Assembly: GCA_004335835.1 (NCBI GenBank)
Contig: RWJK01001861.1
Location: 1-60,647 of the forward strand
Direction: 5' to 3'
Source of the DNA: Scenedesmus sp. ARA3
Lineage: Eukaryota > Chlorophyta > Chlorophyceae > Sphaeropleales > Scenedesmaceae
Length of the DNA stretch: 60,647 nt
Within the stretch, counting starts at the first letter, position 1; the number at the start of each line of letters is the position of its first letter. The notes below the pieces were generated by a model. It had not been told where the DNA came from and did no database searches. It saw only the letters and a list, made by a program, of their open reading frames with translations. Positions 12,504-24,146 of this stretch are shown here, one piece after another. Position numbers and translations under genes: made by a program.

Positions 12504-15500
12504 AGTCAGCAGTTTCGCCAGCAGCTCTGAACGCTCCTGCTCTTGTGCAAGCAGCAACTCCAGCGCCCCACACACCTCACCAAAGCCGGGCCTGCGATTT
12601 CAAGAATCACAAGCACGTGTTTCAGAGGACGGGTTTTCAGACATCTGTACACATCCATGCAGAATGGGTTCCTGAGCCAGCAGCAGCTCCAGCGCCTCAC
12701 ACACCTCACCAAAAGCGGACCTTCGGGTTAGATACATAAATACACACAGTTCAGTAGTTTCTCTGAATCCCAGGCTGTGCAAGGGGCAGATGTAGTGCCG
12801 CACACACCTCTACGCACCTGCCAGCAGGGTTTCCCAGCAAGCCTCTGTCAGCTGCTTGTAGTGCTGACTGTCTCAAACCCTCACCTGTAGTGCTGACTGT
12901 ATCAAAGCCTCACCTGTCAGCAGGGTTCTGCGCCCAACAAGCCTCTGTCAGCTGCCTATAGTGCATTGGGGGGTGCACCAAGTCAGCACCACCTGGCAAC
13001 TAAACATAGACAGCGTAAGAAACAAACCCTAAACGCAGGATACACGCACCTGTCAGCAGGGTTCTGCGCCCAACAAGCCTCTGTGAGCTGCCTATAGTGC
13101 ATTGGTGGATGCACCAAGTCAGCACCACCAGGCAGGCCTGCAGCCGCCGCTGCTGCCGCTGCAAACGCTGCTGCCTGCATGCAGCTGCTGCCTTCCGGCC
13201 AGTCCGGCCGTGCCGCATCGCGCACCACTGCTGCTCCGAGCATCGCTTTTGGGACATCTGCAGCAGCGCAGTCAGCGTCATGGCAGCAGCGGCGGTCAAA
13301 GACAACGATGCTCAAAGACATTGGCATGAGACATAACATGAACAGCATGAAAATAAATGCATATTTTTACCGCAAGTAGCGAGCATGCAAGCTCCTAATG
13401 CTGCTGCTGCCGAATTGGAAACTTTGGAGTCGTGCTGGACACCCTCACATACCCCCTCAGATATGCATGGGCCAACTTGGACGAATGCAGCATACGCGTT
13501 GCTGAAAACCAGATGCCAACAGTAACACACACGTTCGGTATAGACATGCACGTCACAAGCAAACATGCAACAACATGCACACCACCACTATAACAACCGT
13601 ACACGCAGCAAAAAACCTGACACCCTTGCAACCTCACCTGAGAATGCCCGCCGGCCCGTAGCCAGCTCCCACAGCAAAATGCCGAATGCGTACACGTCAC
13701 CGATTTGATGCTGCATGCGCACCCGTTTCATCATCAAAACAAACTCACCTGAGAATGCCCGCCGCATCGTAGCCAGCTCCCACAGCAGGATGCCGAATGC
13801 GTATGTAATGTATACATTTTACTTGAACCCAGCCAGCTCCCACAGCAGGATGCCGAATGCGTATGTAATGTATACATTATACTTGAACCCAGCCAGCTCC
13901 CACAGCAGGATGCCGAATGCGTACGTAATGTGTACATTTTGCTTGAACCCACACATGCGGTCATGCACGTAATTCAAACACACGTTGAAATCAGCAAAAA
14001 AACACAAAGCCTTGCAGTCTGAGGATGGGGAGTCACCTGAAAAAGCCTGCCGCCCAGTAGCCAGCTCCCACAGCAAGATGCTGAATGCGTACACGTCACC
14101 GCTTTGATGCTGAATGCGTGCCGGTTTCCACATGTTGTATCATGTTTGATGCTGATTGAACGCCGGTTTCATCATGTTTCATCATCAACAAAAACTCACC
14201 CGAAAATGCCCGCCGCCCCGTAGCCAGCTCCCACAGCAGGATGCCGAATGCATACACGTCGCTCGCCTTGCTGGCCCGCCCTTGTAGCAGCAGCTCGGGA
14301 GCCATGTGTGTGAGCGTGCCCTGCAAACAACAGCAAGCAGCAGCAGCAGCAGCAGCAATGTGAGAGGCGGACGACAACAAAGAAGAGATGATCAGCAATG
14401 TGCTTGCTGGCCCGCCCCTGCAGCAGCAGCTCGGGTGCCATGTGCGTCAGCGTGCCCTGCAGTAGGGTGGTAGCAGCAGCAGTGTGAGGTGCTGATTATC
14501 AAAGATAAGAGCAACAGTGTAGCACGCAAACCCTCGCGGCATGCCCTATTGCATTTGCATTTGCTCTTGTTGAGGCTGTCATTGCAGCAGCAGTGCCGGC
14601 GCCAGGGCTGCCTGCCAGCTCCATCTTCAGCAGCACATTGGCGGCCTTGAGATCTGCAGCAGCAGCAGCAGCAGCATTGACAGCAGCCAAGTATGAGGCA
14701 ATTGGTGAAGTTTGATCATGTTGTCTGCTAGCAGATCCACAAGTAGGAGCAGCAATGCGTATGTGGTCGATGACCTGCCCGTGGCAGACGCAGCCATGCA
14801 ACAGTGCTTACTGCTGCAGTTGAATACACTACGTGGTGCTGCTTTCCTTTAAAAGAGCATGCATGCAACCCTGTTGAAGACACACACCTCCGTGGATGAC
14901 GCCCTCAGCATGCAGGTGTGCCATTGCCCGTGCCACGCCCAGCCCAAGACTCGGCAAGTCCAGGACAGTTCAGGACAGAGGCAACACAACAAACATGACT
15001 AAAGCAGACACTTTGCAGGTAATCACCTCCGTGGATGACGCCTTCAGCATGCAGGTGTGCCATCGCCCGCGCCACGCCCAGCCCAAGACTCAGCACCGTG
15101 CTGTAGTTGGGGCGGTTGGTGAGCCCTTTGTCATGCAAAAGCCGTCAAAAAGTAAACAAAATATCCACCGCTCACCCCCGTGGATGACACCCTCAGCATG
15201 CAGGTGTGCCATCGCTCGCGCCACGCCCAGCCCCAGGCTGAGCACGGTGCTGTAGTTAGGGCGGTTGGTGAGCCGGTCATCAAGCAGGCAGCTGTCGATT
15301 GCAGAGCGGAGCGAGCCCTGCGGCGGCAACAGCAACAGCAGCAGCAGAGCAATCGGTACAGCAAGGTAGAAAGCATGAAACTCAAACAAAGTGGTGATAT
15401 GAACATGACAAACTCTGCCAGATATGTTGCAGGGTACGATCGTACGAGCTCAGCACGCATGCAGAACCCTTGTCACACCACGGCAGTTAGTGACGCATAA

Positions 15501-17668
15501 AATAACAGATCATGTAACAATCGCCCCGGCTCACCAGGGGACAGTACTCCATGACAAGCTGCAGCTCATAGCCCACCACCTGCTGCTGAGCAGCAGCAGC
15601 AGCAGCAGAGCCGCCACTGCTAGGCCCCTTGCAGCTCCCTGACGCTGCTGCTGCTGCTGTTGCTGCTGGGGGTGTGCCGCTGCTGCTGCTGGCGTTGTTG
15701 GGGCGTCCGCCTACTGTGTTTGAGCGCGTGTTGAAGCTGGCAGCAGCGCCAGCTGCTGACAGGGGGCGCAGGACATAGGTGTAGACCTGCAGTGGATCAT
15801 TGAGAAAGCACAGAGATTGCGATTAGTTGGAACACAGGGGTGAACTACAGATATAGCACACAGCAATTTAGAAAATGCAAACGCAGGCCGCATAATGTTG
15901 GATTTTCGCCAGGCCATGCCAAACCTGCCGACGACAGCACCAAACACAGTAGCTTACTCACCTGCACTATGTTGGGATGGCTCAGGCTGGACCCCACAGC
16001 AGTCTCCATCACAGCCTGAGTGAGTGAGTGAGTGACTACCCAGGCAGCTCTGCAGCTCCTGGGTAAGTGAAGGCTAAAAGGGTGTGTGTGGCCAGGGGCG
16101 CCGCCCCTGGGCTCCACACCCTCTACCCTTATCACAGCCTTCTGCTCCGGCTGCACATGATTGGCTTGGGGCATTTATCAAACCACCAGATACATATGTA
16201 CGACAACATGGTGACATTTTGCACATCATACACGCAATCCCAAACCAACACACCAAACACAGCCGCCAAATCACCTGCACAATGTTCGGATGGCTCAGGC
16301 TTGATCCTAAAGCAGTCTCCATCACCGCCATCTGCTCCCGCCTGCTGCTGAGCCGGTCAGCAGCTAACCGCTCCCTGGCACCCCCTAAACCCTCATAACC
16401 CCTAAACCCTGCTGCTGCTGCTGCTGCATTGGGGCCTGCAGGGCTGTTTGACAGCTTGCTGTTCTGCTGCTGCTGCTGCAGAGCCTCAAAAGCGTCGATG
16501 CCGCCAGCTGGCAGCTGCAGCACTTTCACAGCTGCTGGGATGCCCCGCCATGTTGCCCGGTACACAACACCGGATGTGCCGCTGCCAACGACCTCATGCA
16601 GCTGCAGCTGCTGCTGCTGCTGCTGAGTGAGGCTGCTTCGGTTTAGTCTCCCTGCTGCTGCTGCTGGTGGTGTGGCTGAGAGGTTGGTGCTGGAAAGTGA
16701 CAGCCGTGCAGCCCTGCTGCGGAGAGAGACTGTGGCAGGGGCATCTGCAACAGCAGACGGCAGCAGCAGCAGCAGCAGCAGCAGCGGCAGCGGCAGCAGC
16801 AGCAGCAGCAGCAGCAGCAGCGTTTGAGTCACATGTTGGTCCTGGAAAATGACAGCCGCAAAACAATCATTAAATTTAAAGACTAACAAGACACAGCGCT
16901 GAAAAGCAGATGCCGCGTGCAAAATGTTTCAGTGCATAGCGAGACGGTTGCAGGGGCATCTGCAAGAGCAGATGGCAGCAGCGGCAGCAGCAGCAGCGGT
17001 TTGAGAGGGCAAGGTGTGCTGTCAGACTGCGACAATGAACTGCATAGCAAGTCGTGTGAATGTCTGGCATCCTTCAGCAAAGCTGCTGCACCAGGTGCAC
17101 GACCCCTCAGAGAACAGCAGCAGCCATTCTCAGCACTTACAAGTCCACACCCATGTTGCAACAACACCACCACCAAGCAAAACCACCAGCACCACGCAAC
17201 AAAACCAACACCACCAAGCTCACCTGGCTGTGACACTGGCAGAGGCCAGGCAGGAGGTACTGCAGCAGCAGCCTGCACCAGCGGGCCCTCCGTTGCTGCT
17301 GCTGCTGCTGCACTGCCTGCAAGTGGCCCTGAGCTGTTGCTGCTCCGCCCAAGCCCTAAACCCCACTGGCTAGCAGGTGATCCAGACACCATGATACCAG
17401 CAGCAGAAGCAGCAGCAGTGCCACCAGCTAGGCGCCGCATCTGCATATCTGCTGCAACAGATGTGATCGCATGTGACAGCCGGGCAACTGTCGACCCCTG
17501 CTGCTGCTGCTGGCGGCCAAACTGCGAACTCAGGAGTGAGTTCACACTGAAGTTGTCAGCCTCATCAGGAACTTCACAGTCTGAAATGCTCATCTGCCGC
17601 CTGTGAAGTTCAGCAAGCCTGCCAAGCTGCTCCCCGAGCTCGACCACAACTGAGCCACTGGCAGCACC

Positions 17669-17703
<35 letters not shown>

Positions 17704-19739
17704 GTGGTGCTGCTGCTGGGTTTGCTGCTGCCGATGGTGTTGCTGCTGCTGCTTGCGGCAGCAGCATGTGGTGCTGCTTGTCATTTTCTAATATGTCGGC
17801 ACTGCTGCCTGGGCAGCAGTCACGCAGCCGAGATGCAATGCTGCTACCAGAAGCCTTCACTCCCTCACTACTGCTACTGCCCCCAGCAGCGTCAGGCGCT
17901 CCTGCTGCTCTGGCGGCTCTGCTGCTTCTGCTGTTGCTGCTGTCACCATGCACCACATCACGTGCACTGTCAGAGAGCCTTCCCGGCCTCTTGAGTTGAC
18001 GCTGCTGCTGCTTATCATGCCCCCAAGCAGACTCAGCATCAACAGACTTCCCTGCTGCGATTGATGACGGCAGCTGATCGCTATTTTTCTTCCGCATGGC
18101 TGCTGCCATGTGCTGCTGTTGCCGGCTGCGCTGGTGCCTGCGCCGCCATACAAAAAGCAAAGCTGCGGCAGCAGCAAGCAGCGGCAGCAGCACTGCCAGA
18201 ATAACACCAGCGGTGAGGCCTGGTGTCCAACGGCTGCTGCTGCTGCTGCTTGCGCTGGCACCAGAGGTCCAAAAGTACCCTGCAAACAGCAGTAGGGCGC
18301 AACAGCAGCAAGTACATTGCTTGGATCGCGATAGTTGGTGGTTATTATCACCAAACAGCACAACCTGGTGCAATACAGTCTCGTCATCTTGCTACAGGCA
18401 GAACAACTCATGTAAGAGAAATCTGCTTCTAGGAAAGTGGCACCAGGAATTGCCTGGTGATAGATCATGGTGTTCTTATCAATGAACGTGCTGCATACAA
18501 CCGCGCCTATTTGGGGGCAGCGGATCTCTCGTCTGCTGTGCCACAGCAGATATGAGCACAATCTAGTATGATATAGGCTTTTGAGTATCTAGCATGCCTA
18601 AACGTATCCATATAAACCTACCTGGCGGCAGAGGCTCTCCCGCCTGCTGAGCCACAAAGCAGACGTCCCTGCCAGACAGCCCTACCCCCTGCATACTGCC
18701 CACACACACCGTCGGCACTGCTGCTGCTGCTGCTGCTGCTGCTGCTTCAGCTGCCGCAGCTTGCAGCAGACGCCTTTTGCCACTCTCTGCTAATGAAGAG
18801 TTGTTGCCAATGCATATTGCGCGGTACAGCACTGCCAGGGGTCCAGCTGGGGTGGGATACACCATAGTCAGCAGAGCTTGATCTGCATTGCCGCTGGGGT
18901 TGGCTGCAACTGCAGAGGCTGCTGCTGCTGCCAGCTGCGCGGCCTCTGCTGGTGGCAGCAGCAGGGTGACATTGGCAAGCAGGATGCTGCCATTGGAGGT
19001 GAGGTTCCTGCAACAGCGCAGCAGCAGCAGCAGCAGCAGCAGCAGCGCAAGAAGAAGAATCAGCAGCAGTGAAAGCAGTGTCTGAAGCAGCAGGGTGACA
19101 TTGGCAAGCAAGATGCTGCCATTGGAAGTGAGGTTCCTGCAACAAAACAGAAACAGCAGCAGCGTAATCAGCAACAGAAGAAGCAGTGTCTGAAGCAGCA
19201 GCAGCAGCAGCAGCAGCAGAGCCACAGCAAATGCCCTCAACCCTTAGCATATAGTCTTCTCGCCTGCTACAAACCACACAGAAGCACATCCAAGCCTTGA
19301 TCGACGTGCATTTCACCTGCTTACAGCCCACAACACTTGCTGATTAACAGCAGCACATGTGTCTCACCTGCTTACAAACCACAGCAGGTGTGTGTAGGCT
19401 TCAGCAGGCAGCAGCGACTGCCATGATGCACTGCCGCCACCTGGCACTGCTGATGCAAGATACGTGCCATCCCCAGCCTTGTCAGACGCCTGCACTGCTG
19501 CTGCTGCTACACTATTGGTGCCGCTGCTGCGGTTCAGTGCTGCTGCCGGGCCCTGTGGCAGCGACTTGAAGGTCAGTTGGTTAAGCTGCAGCAGCGGCGG
19601 CTGGCTGCCTGCTGCTGCTGCTGCATTGTTGCCTGGGCTAGGGGCAATCTGGCTGCTGCTGGGAGCACCGTCTCCTTCACTGTTTGGCTGCACCCTGAAA
19701 AGATTCACAGCATAGTCAACATCCACCGCCACTGTCTGC

Positions 19740-19780
<41 letters not shown>

Positions 19781-22700
19781 GCCAGGCAATGAAACCCCCG
19801 CAGCAGCAGCGCCCCTCATCTCAACCGGACACTCAATGATTTGGCCTCCCGGCGGCGGCCAAGTGGTAGAAATGGCATCTGCAGCTGGCAGCGGGTCCAG
19901 CAGCGTTGTGTTGGGCCGCACCCCCCAGTCTGACTGTGTGGTCGCTGCTGCTGCTGATCCAGGTGCTGCCTGCGTGTCTGGTGCTGGTGTATCTGCTGCT
20001 GCTGCTGCTGCACTGTGTGAGGCCCCAGTGGCTAAATCAAGCTCCGCAGGACCAAAGCTGAGGACACCAGCAGCCGTACTGCTGTTCGTACTGCCTGCTA
20101 TTGTACCGCTTGCTGGTGGCGTCAGCAGCAGTACATGTGGCCTGCTGCAGGAGCCCCTGCGCTGGTTCCACAGCGTCACCGCTAAACCCTCGCGCCTCCT
20201 CACAGTGCCAACCACAGTCTCATGTTGCTGACTGGAGAGAAGAGGCTGGTGGATTGCGGGATCCACTGGCAGTGGGAGTGGTAGTGCTGCGGAAGGAATG
20301 CTGGTGTAGGTGACGTTGTTTATGCGCTGGTCTTTTTTGAAGGCGGTGATTATGATGTAATCACCCGGCAGCTTGCCACGCGTGTACTGCAGGGAAGGCA
20401 GAAATTAAACCAGAAGGCAGACACACGGTTAGAGGGCAGCAGAAGGCAACTGGTTGGCTAGTATATTGCAGGGTCGACTGGCAGTGGGAGTGGGAGTGCT
20501 GCGGAGGGAATGCTGGTGTAGGTGACATTGTTTATGCGCTGGTCCTTTTTGAAGGCGGTGATGATGATGTAATCACCAGGCAGCTTGCCGCGCGTGTACT
20601 GTATCAGGAAGGGAGTGAGGGGTTTAGGAGCAGCAGTGCAGAAGCAGGGTTTAGAAGGTCGTGCCAGGGTGCACTGAGGGTCCTTTTTGAAGGCCGTGGT
20701 GACAAATGTAATCACCAGGCATCTTGCTGCGCGTGTACTGCAGCAGGGTCGTAACGTTCAGCAGCAGGGCACACCAAGGACTCAAGAGTCAGGACAGGAT
20801 GCGGCGCGGTTTGCACAACGTGCAGATGCAAGAACACAAACCACAGCATAATGTAGCAAGGTGGAAAAATCACTCTAAAACAACACCATACAACACATAA
20901 TTTGACAAACCAACCTGTATGACAGTGTACTGCAGCGTCTCCCGCAGAAAGCATGCGGGTTCCAAGGTTCCAAAATCACTCCATATAACAACGTACGCCA
21001 CCAGGTTTGAAAGCCCCACCTGTATGATGGTGTACTGCAGCGTCTTCCGCAGGAAAAATGTTGGTTCCAAGGTAAAAACGTCACTCCAAAACAACATGCA
21101 ACACCGAATTCGACAGCCCCACCTGTATGACGGTGTACTGCAGCGTCTCCCACCGAAAGCATGTTGGTTCCAAGGTAGAACAACCACTCCAACAAACCCA
21201 AACACACCACACGAGGTTCGAAAGCCCCACCTGTATGATAGTGTACTGCAGCGTCTCGCGGAGGAACCTTGTCTGGTTGCGCCAGAAGTCCAGGTCGCTG
21301 TTGAACGCGTTCACCCTGCAAGGAAGAGACAAAACGACACCAAGGTAAACATGAAATGGCGCTGATATGATCCGTGGCGGCAGGCTCAGCTACCAGCCAG
21401 CTGTTTCTACCATGCGGCTCAAAACTGTGCACAGATGGGCCTGACCACTAGATGATGGCAGATAGCAAACAGGAACACCGTAACACCACACCATCTGCTG
21501 TATTGGAACAGCGCATTAGAACGTGTAGCATGTGGCCCTGGCCTCACCAGTGATTGATGGCAGAAGAAAATCAGGAACCAGCAGCATCACACCATCTGCT
21601 GTATAAAAAACAGCGCATCAGAACTGTTGACCCTTAGCATTGGGCCCTGGCCTCACCAGTAGATGATGGACTCAATCTGCTGCTGCTGCGGCAGCACCAG
21701 CACCGTGTCCCACAGCACCACACGGGGCACTGACCTGCAGCAGCAGCAGCAGCAGCAGCAGCATACATGTATACGGTTGTGGACACTTGTATGTGGAGGG
21801 CACGGCAGCACCATATTTCATAGCACCACACGCGGGTCAGACTTGTGGTCATAAAGAACTGGAACCAAACAACGGTAACACTGCAACCTAGCATACCATT
21901 GTATGTAGTTGCAACTACAGTGCAAGATGAGAGCCGACATGGCCTATAGTGCCTGCAACTGTACTGGCACACTCAACAAGCCGGATACTGTTGTGTTTCA
22001 GGCGGAAAGTGACCCTGATGCTCGCGATGTACTCTCAATGTATAGTAGATGTAAAACAATGTCATTGACATCCAATAATCGACACCCATGGGACATCGCA
22101 ACATCTGATGTCCGATATATTTTCATGTATCCACACTGACCGTGGACATGGACGAATGTCCATGGATGTATGACATGCAAGTAAACATCGCACTAGGTTT
22201 TAGGGACGACGGACCCTACTCTTAGCAGCTAAATGACACAAACAATGGTGCGATACTAATAACTGCTGCTCACCGCCTGTAGCTGAAGGCCCATAGCTGG
22301 TTGGACAGCATGCTGTTGCCTTCAGCCTCCTGGAAGATGCAGTGCTGCCATAGGCCAGGTTTCCTGCCTTGCCACACCGCACCACACACAACAGATGCGC
22401 GTGATATACTGCTCAACCAAACAAACACCACATCCTGCGGCAACAGCATGCTGCTGAATGGATTTTAGTAGTTGACAAAAGACAGTAAAACAGCTATTAG
22501 CCTCACCGCCTGTAGCTGAAGGCCCACAGCTGGTTGCTCAGCAGGATGCTGTTCCCTTCGGCCTCTTGGGACGATGCAGCGTTGCCATAGGCCAGGTTCT
22601 CAGCCGCAACATTGACCAGCGTAACATTCGAGAACCGCCCACTGAGCACAATCTGCAGTTGGAAACAAGACAGGAAACATGGATGGTTGGTGGGAATGAA

Positions 22701-24111
22701 CAGGCACATTCGTTTGAGGCGAGGTTCTCTGCCTCATCACTTACCAGCATCACGTTGGATTGCCGCCCGCTGAGCAATCTGCAGGATTTAAAGCAGACAA
22801 ATGACGATTTCAAAGGTTGTGTACGACTGACCAGGCGCTGGTCAAACACAGCTGGTCAAACCCTGCGGGTCAAAGACCACTGCTGCTCTGCTCACCTGCC
22901 CAACCTTCCATGCCAAAATCAGTCGAGGTCGGCAGCCAGCTGCTGCCAGCCCACACTGTGGGCCAACCATGGCTGGTCAAACGTGGCTGGTCAAACATCA
23001 ACACGGCTGGTCAACACTGCTGGTCAAAGACCACTGCTGCTCTGCTCACCTGCCCCACTTCCATGCCGAAGTCAATTGAGGTGGCCCGCCAGCTACTGCC
23101 AGCCCACACTGTAGGCCAGCCATGGCTGGTCAAACATGACCGGTCAAACTGTGCTGGTCAAACTCTACTCACCTGCCCCACTTCCATGCCAAAGTCGATT
23201 GAGGTTGCCCGCCAGCTGCTGCCAGCCCAAACTGTGGGCCGCTGCACCTTCAAGCCCCCCTGGGGCCAGGCGTTACCCCAAGCCGCCGGCGCCAAAGTAA
23301 CGTTACTTTCAATCAAAACTAACAGCGGCTGCTGCGTCTCCTGGCCGCCCAGCCGCCGCAGCAGCGGCAGCAGCGTGGCGTTATTTGCGCCCAGCACGTA
23401 ACTGTCAGTAACAGTCACAATGCCGGCGCCGTCGCCTTGCGCTGCTGCTGCATCATTGCTGCTGCTGCTGCTGCTGTTGGCTTTTGGCTGCATTGCGCGC
23501 AGTACACCCAGAGGGACGTTGTTGATTCGTGCCCCTTCTGGTGCGATGAGGGTTACTGAGCGGGCCTCGACTTGGCCGAATGGCGGGTTGGTGTAGTTGC
23601 GGATGTGCAGGAAACTGACGTGGTCGGTGAACAGCACAGCCTGCAGAAGTTACCAGGTTGTCAAGCAAGCACAACAAAACAGATGTGTGCTTTCAGTGAC
23701 TACAGTGAGCAAGATATGGGGCGGCAAAGTTGCAAGGATGCAGTAAGCCAACGGTATCAAACTTTGACAACAGCAAACCTAGGGCATGCTGAGCATGATT
23801 CCAACGAATTCTGCAGCTGCTGCTGCGAAACCACCGCACCACATCACGCAGCCAGCACGCCACACATATTTACCATACATGAGGCACACTGAGCAAGCGC
23901 TGAGCTTGCTGCAGCTGCTGCGTACTTCAAGTACGTCAGTGATGCGTACTATAACAAAACACCCCACACCATGCCACACCACACCATACAATTTCCTCAC
24001 CTGGGGTACGCTGAGCATGAAGCCGATGTACTCCTGCAGCTGCTGCTGCGCCACCACCATCACCACGTCACGCAGCTTGAGCAGTGCACCGGGAGGCAGC
24101 TCCAGGCCTGA

Positions 24112-24146
<35 letters not shown>

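Larger units (their letters stand above)
14200..16744 (-). other. Protein kinase domain exons
   Basis: In order: glycine loop GSGTSGVVY (about 16565-16595), ATP-anchoring lysine in IPAAVKVL, LSHPNIVQ of the C-helix to beta-4 region, hinge region LQLVMEYCPL, then GVIHGDLKAANVLL, where HGD replaces HRD and the motif is split between exons 15176 and 14653. Next come GTLTHMAPELL and SDVYAFGILLWEL. PKAMLGAAVVRDAARPDWP and CWAQNPADRP in the following two exons complete the C-lobe. The loop after DLKAAN is short and lacks DFG; the best-aligned position reads ANANAIGHA. Confidence 0.85.

Noticed and set aside
13771..13930. Regular 60-bp repeats considered as a CRISPR-like array
   Set aside because: Nuclear eukaryotic context, and the units are copies of a kinase exon edge; no repeat-spacer structure or cas genes.
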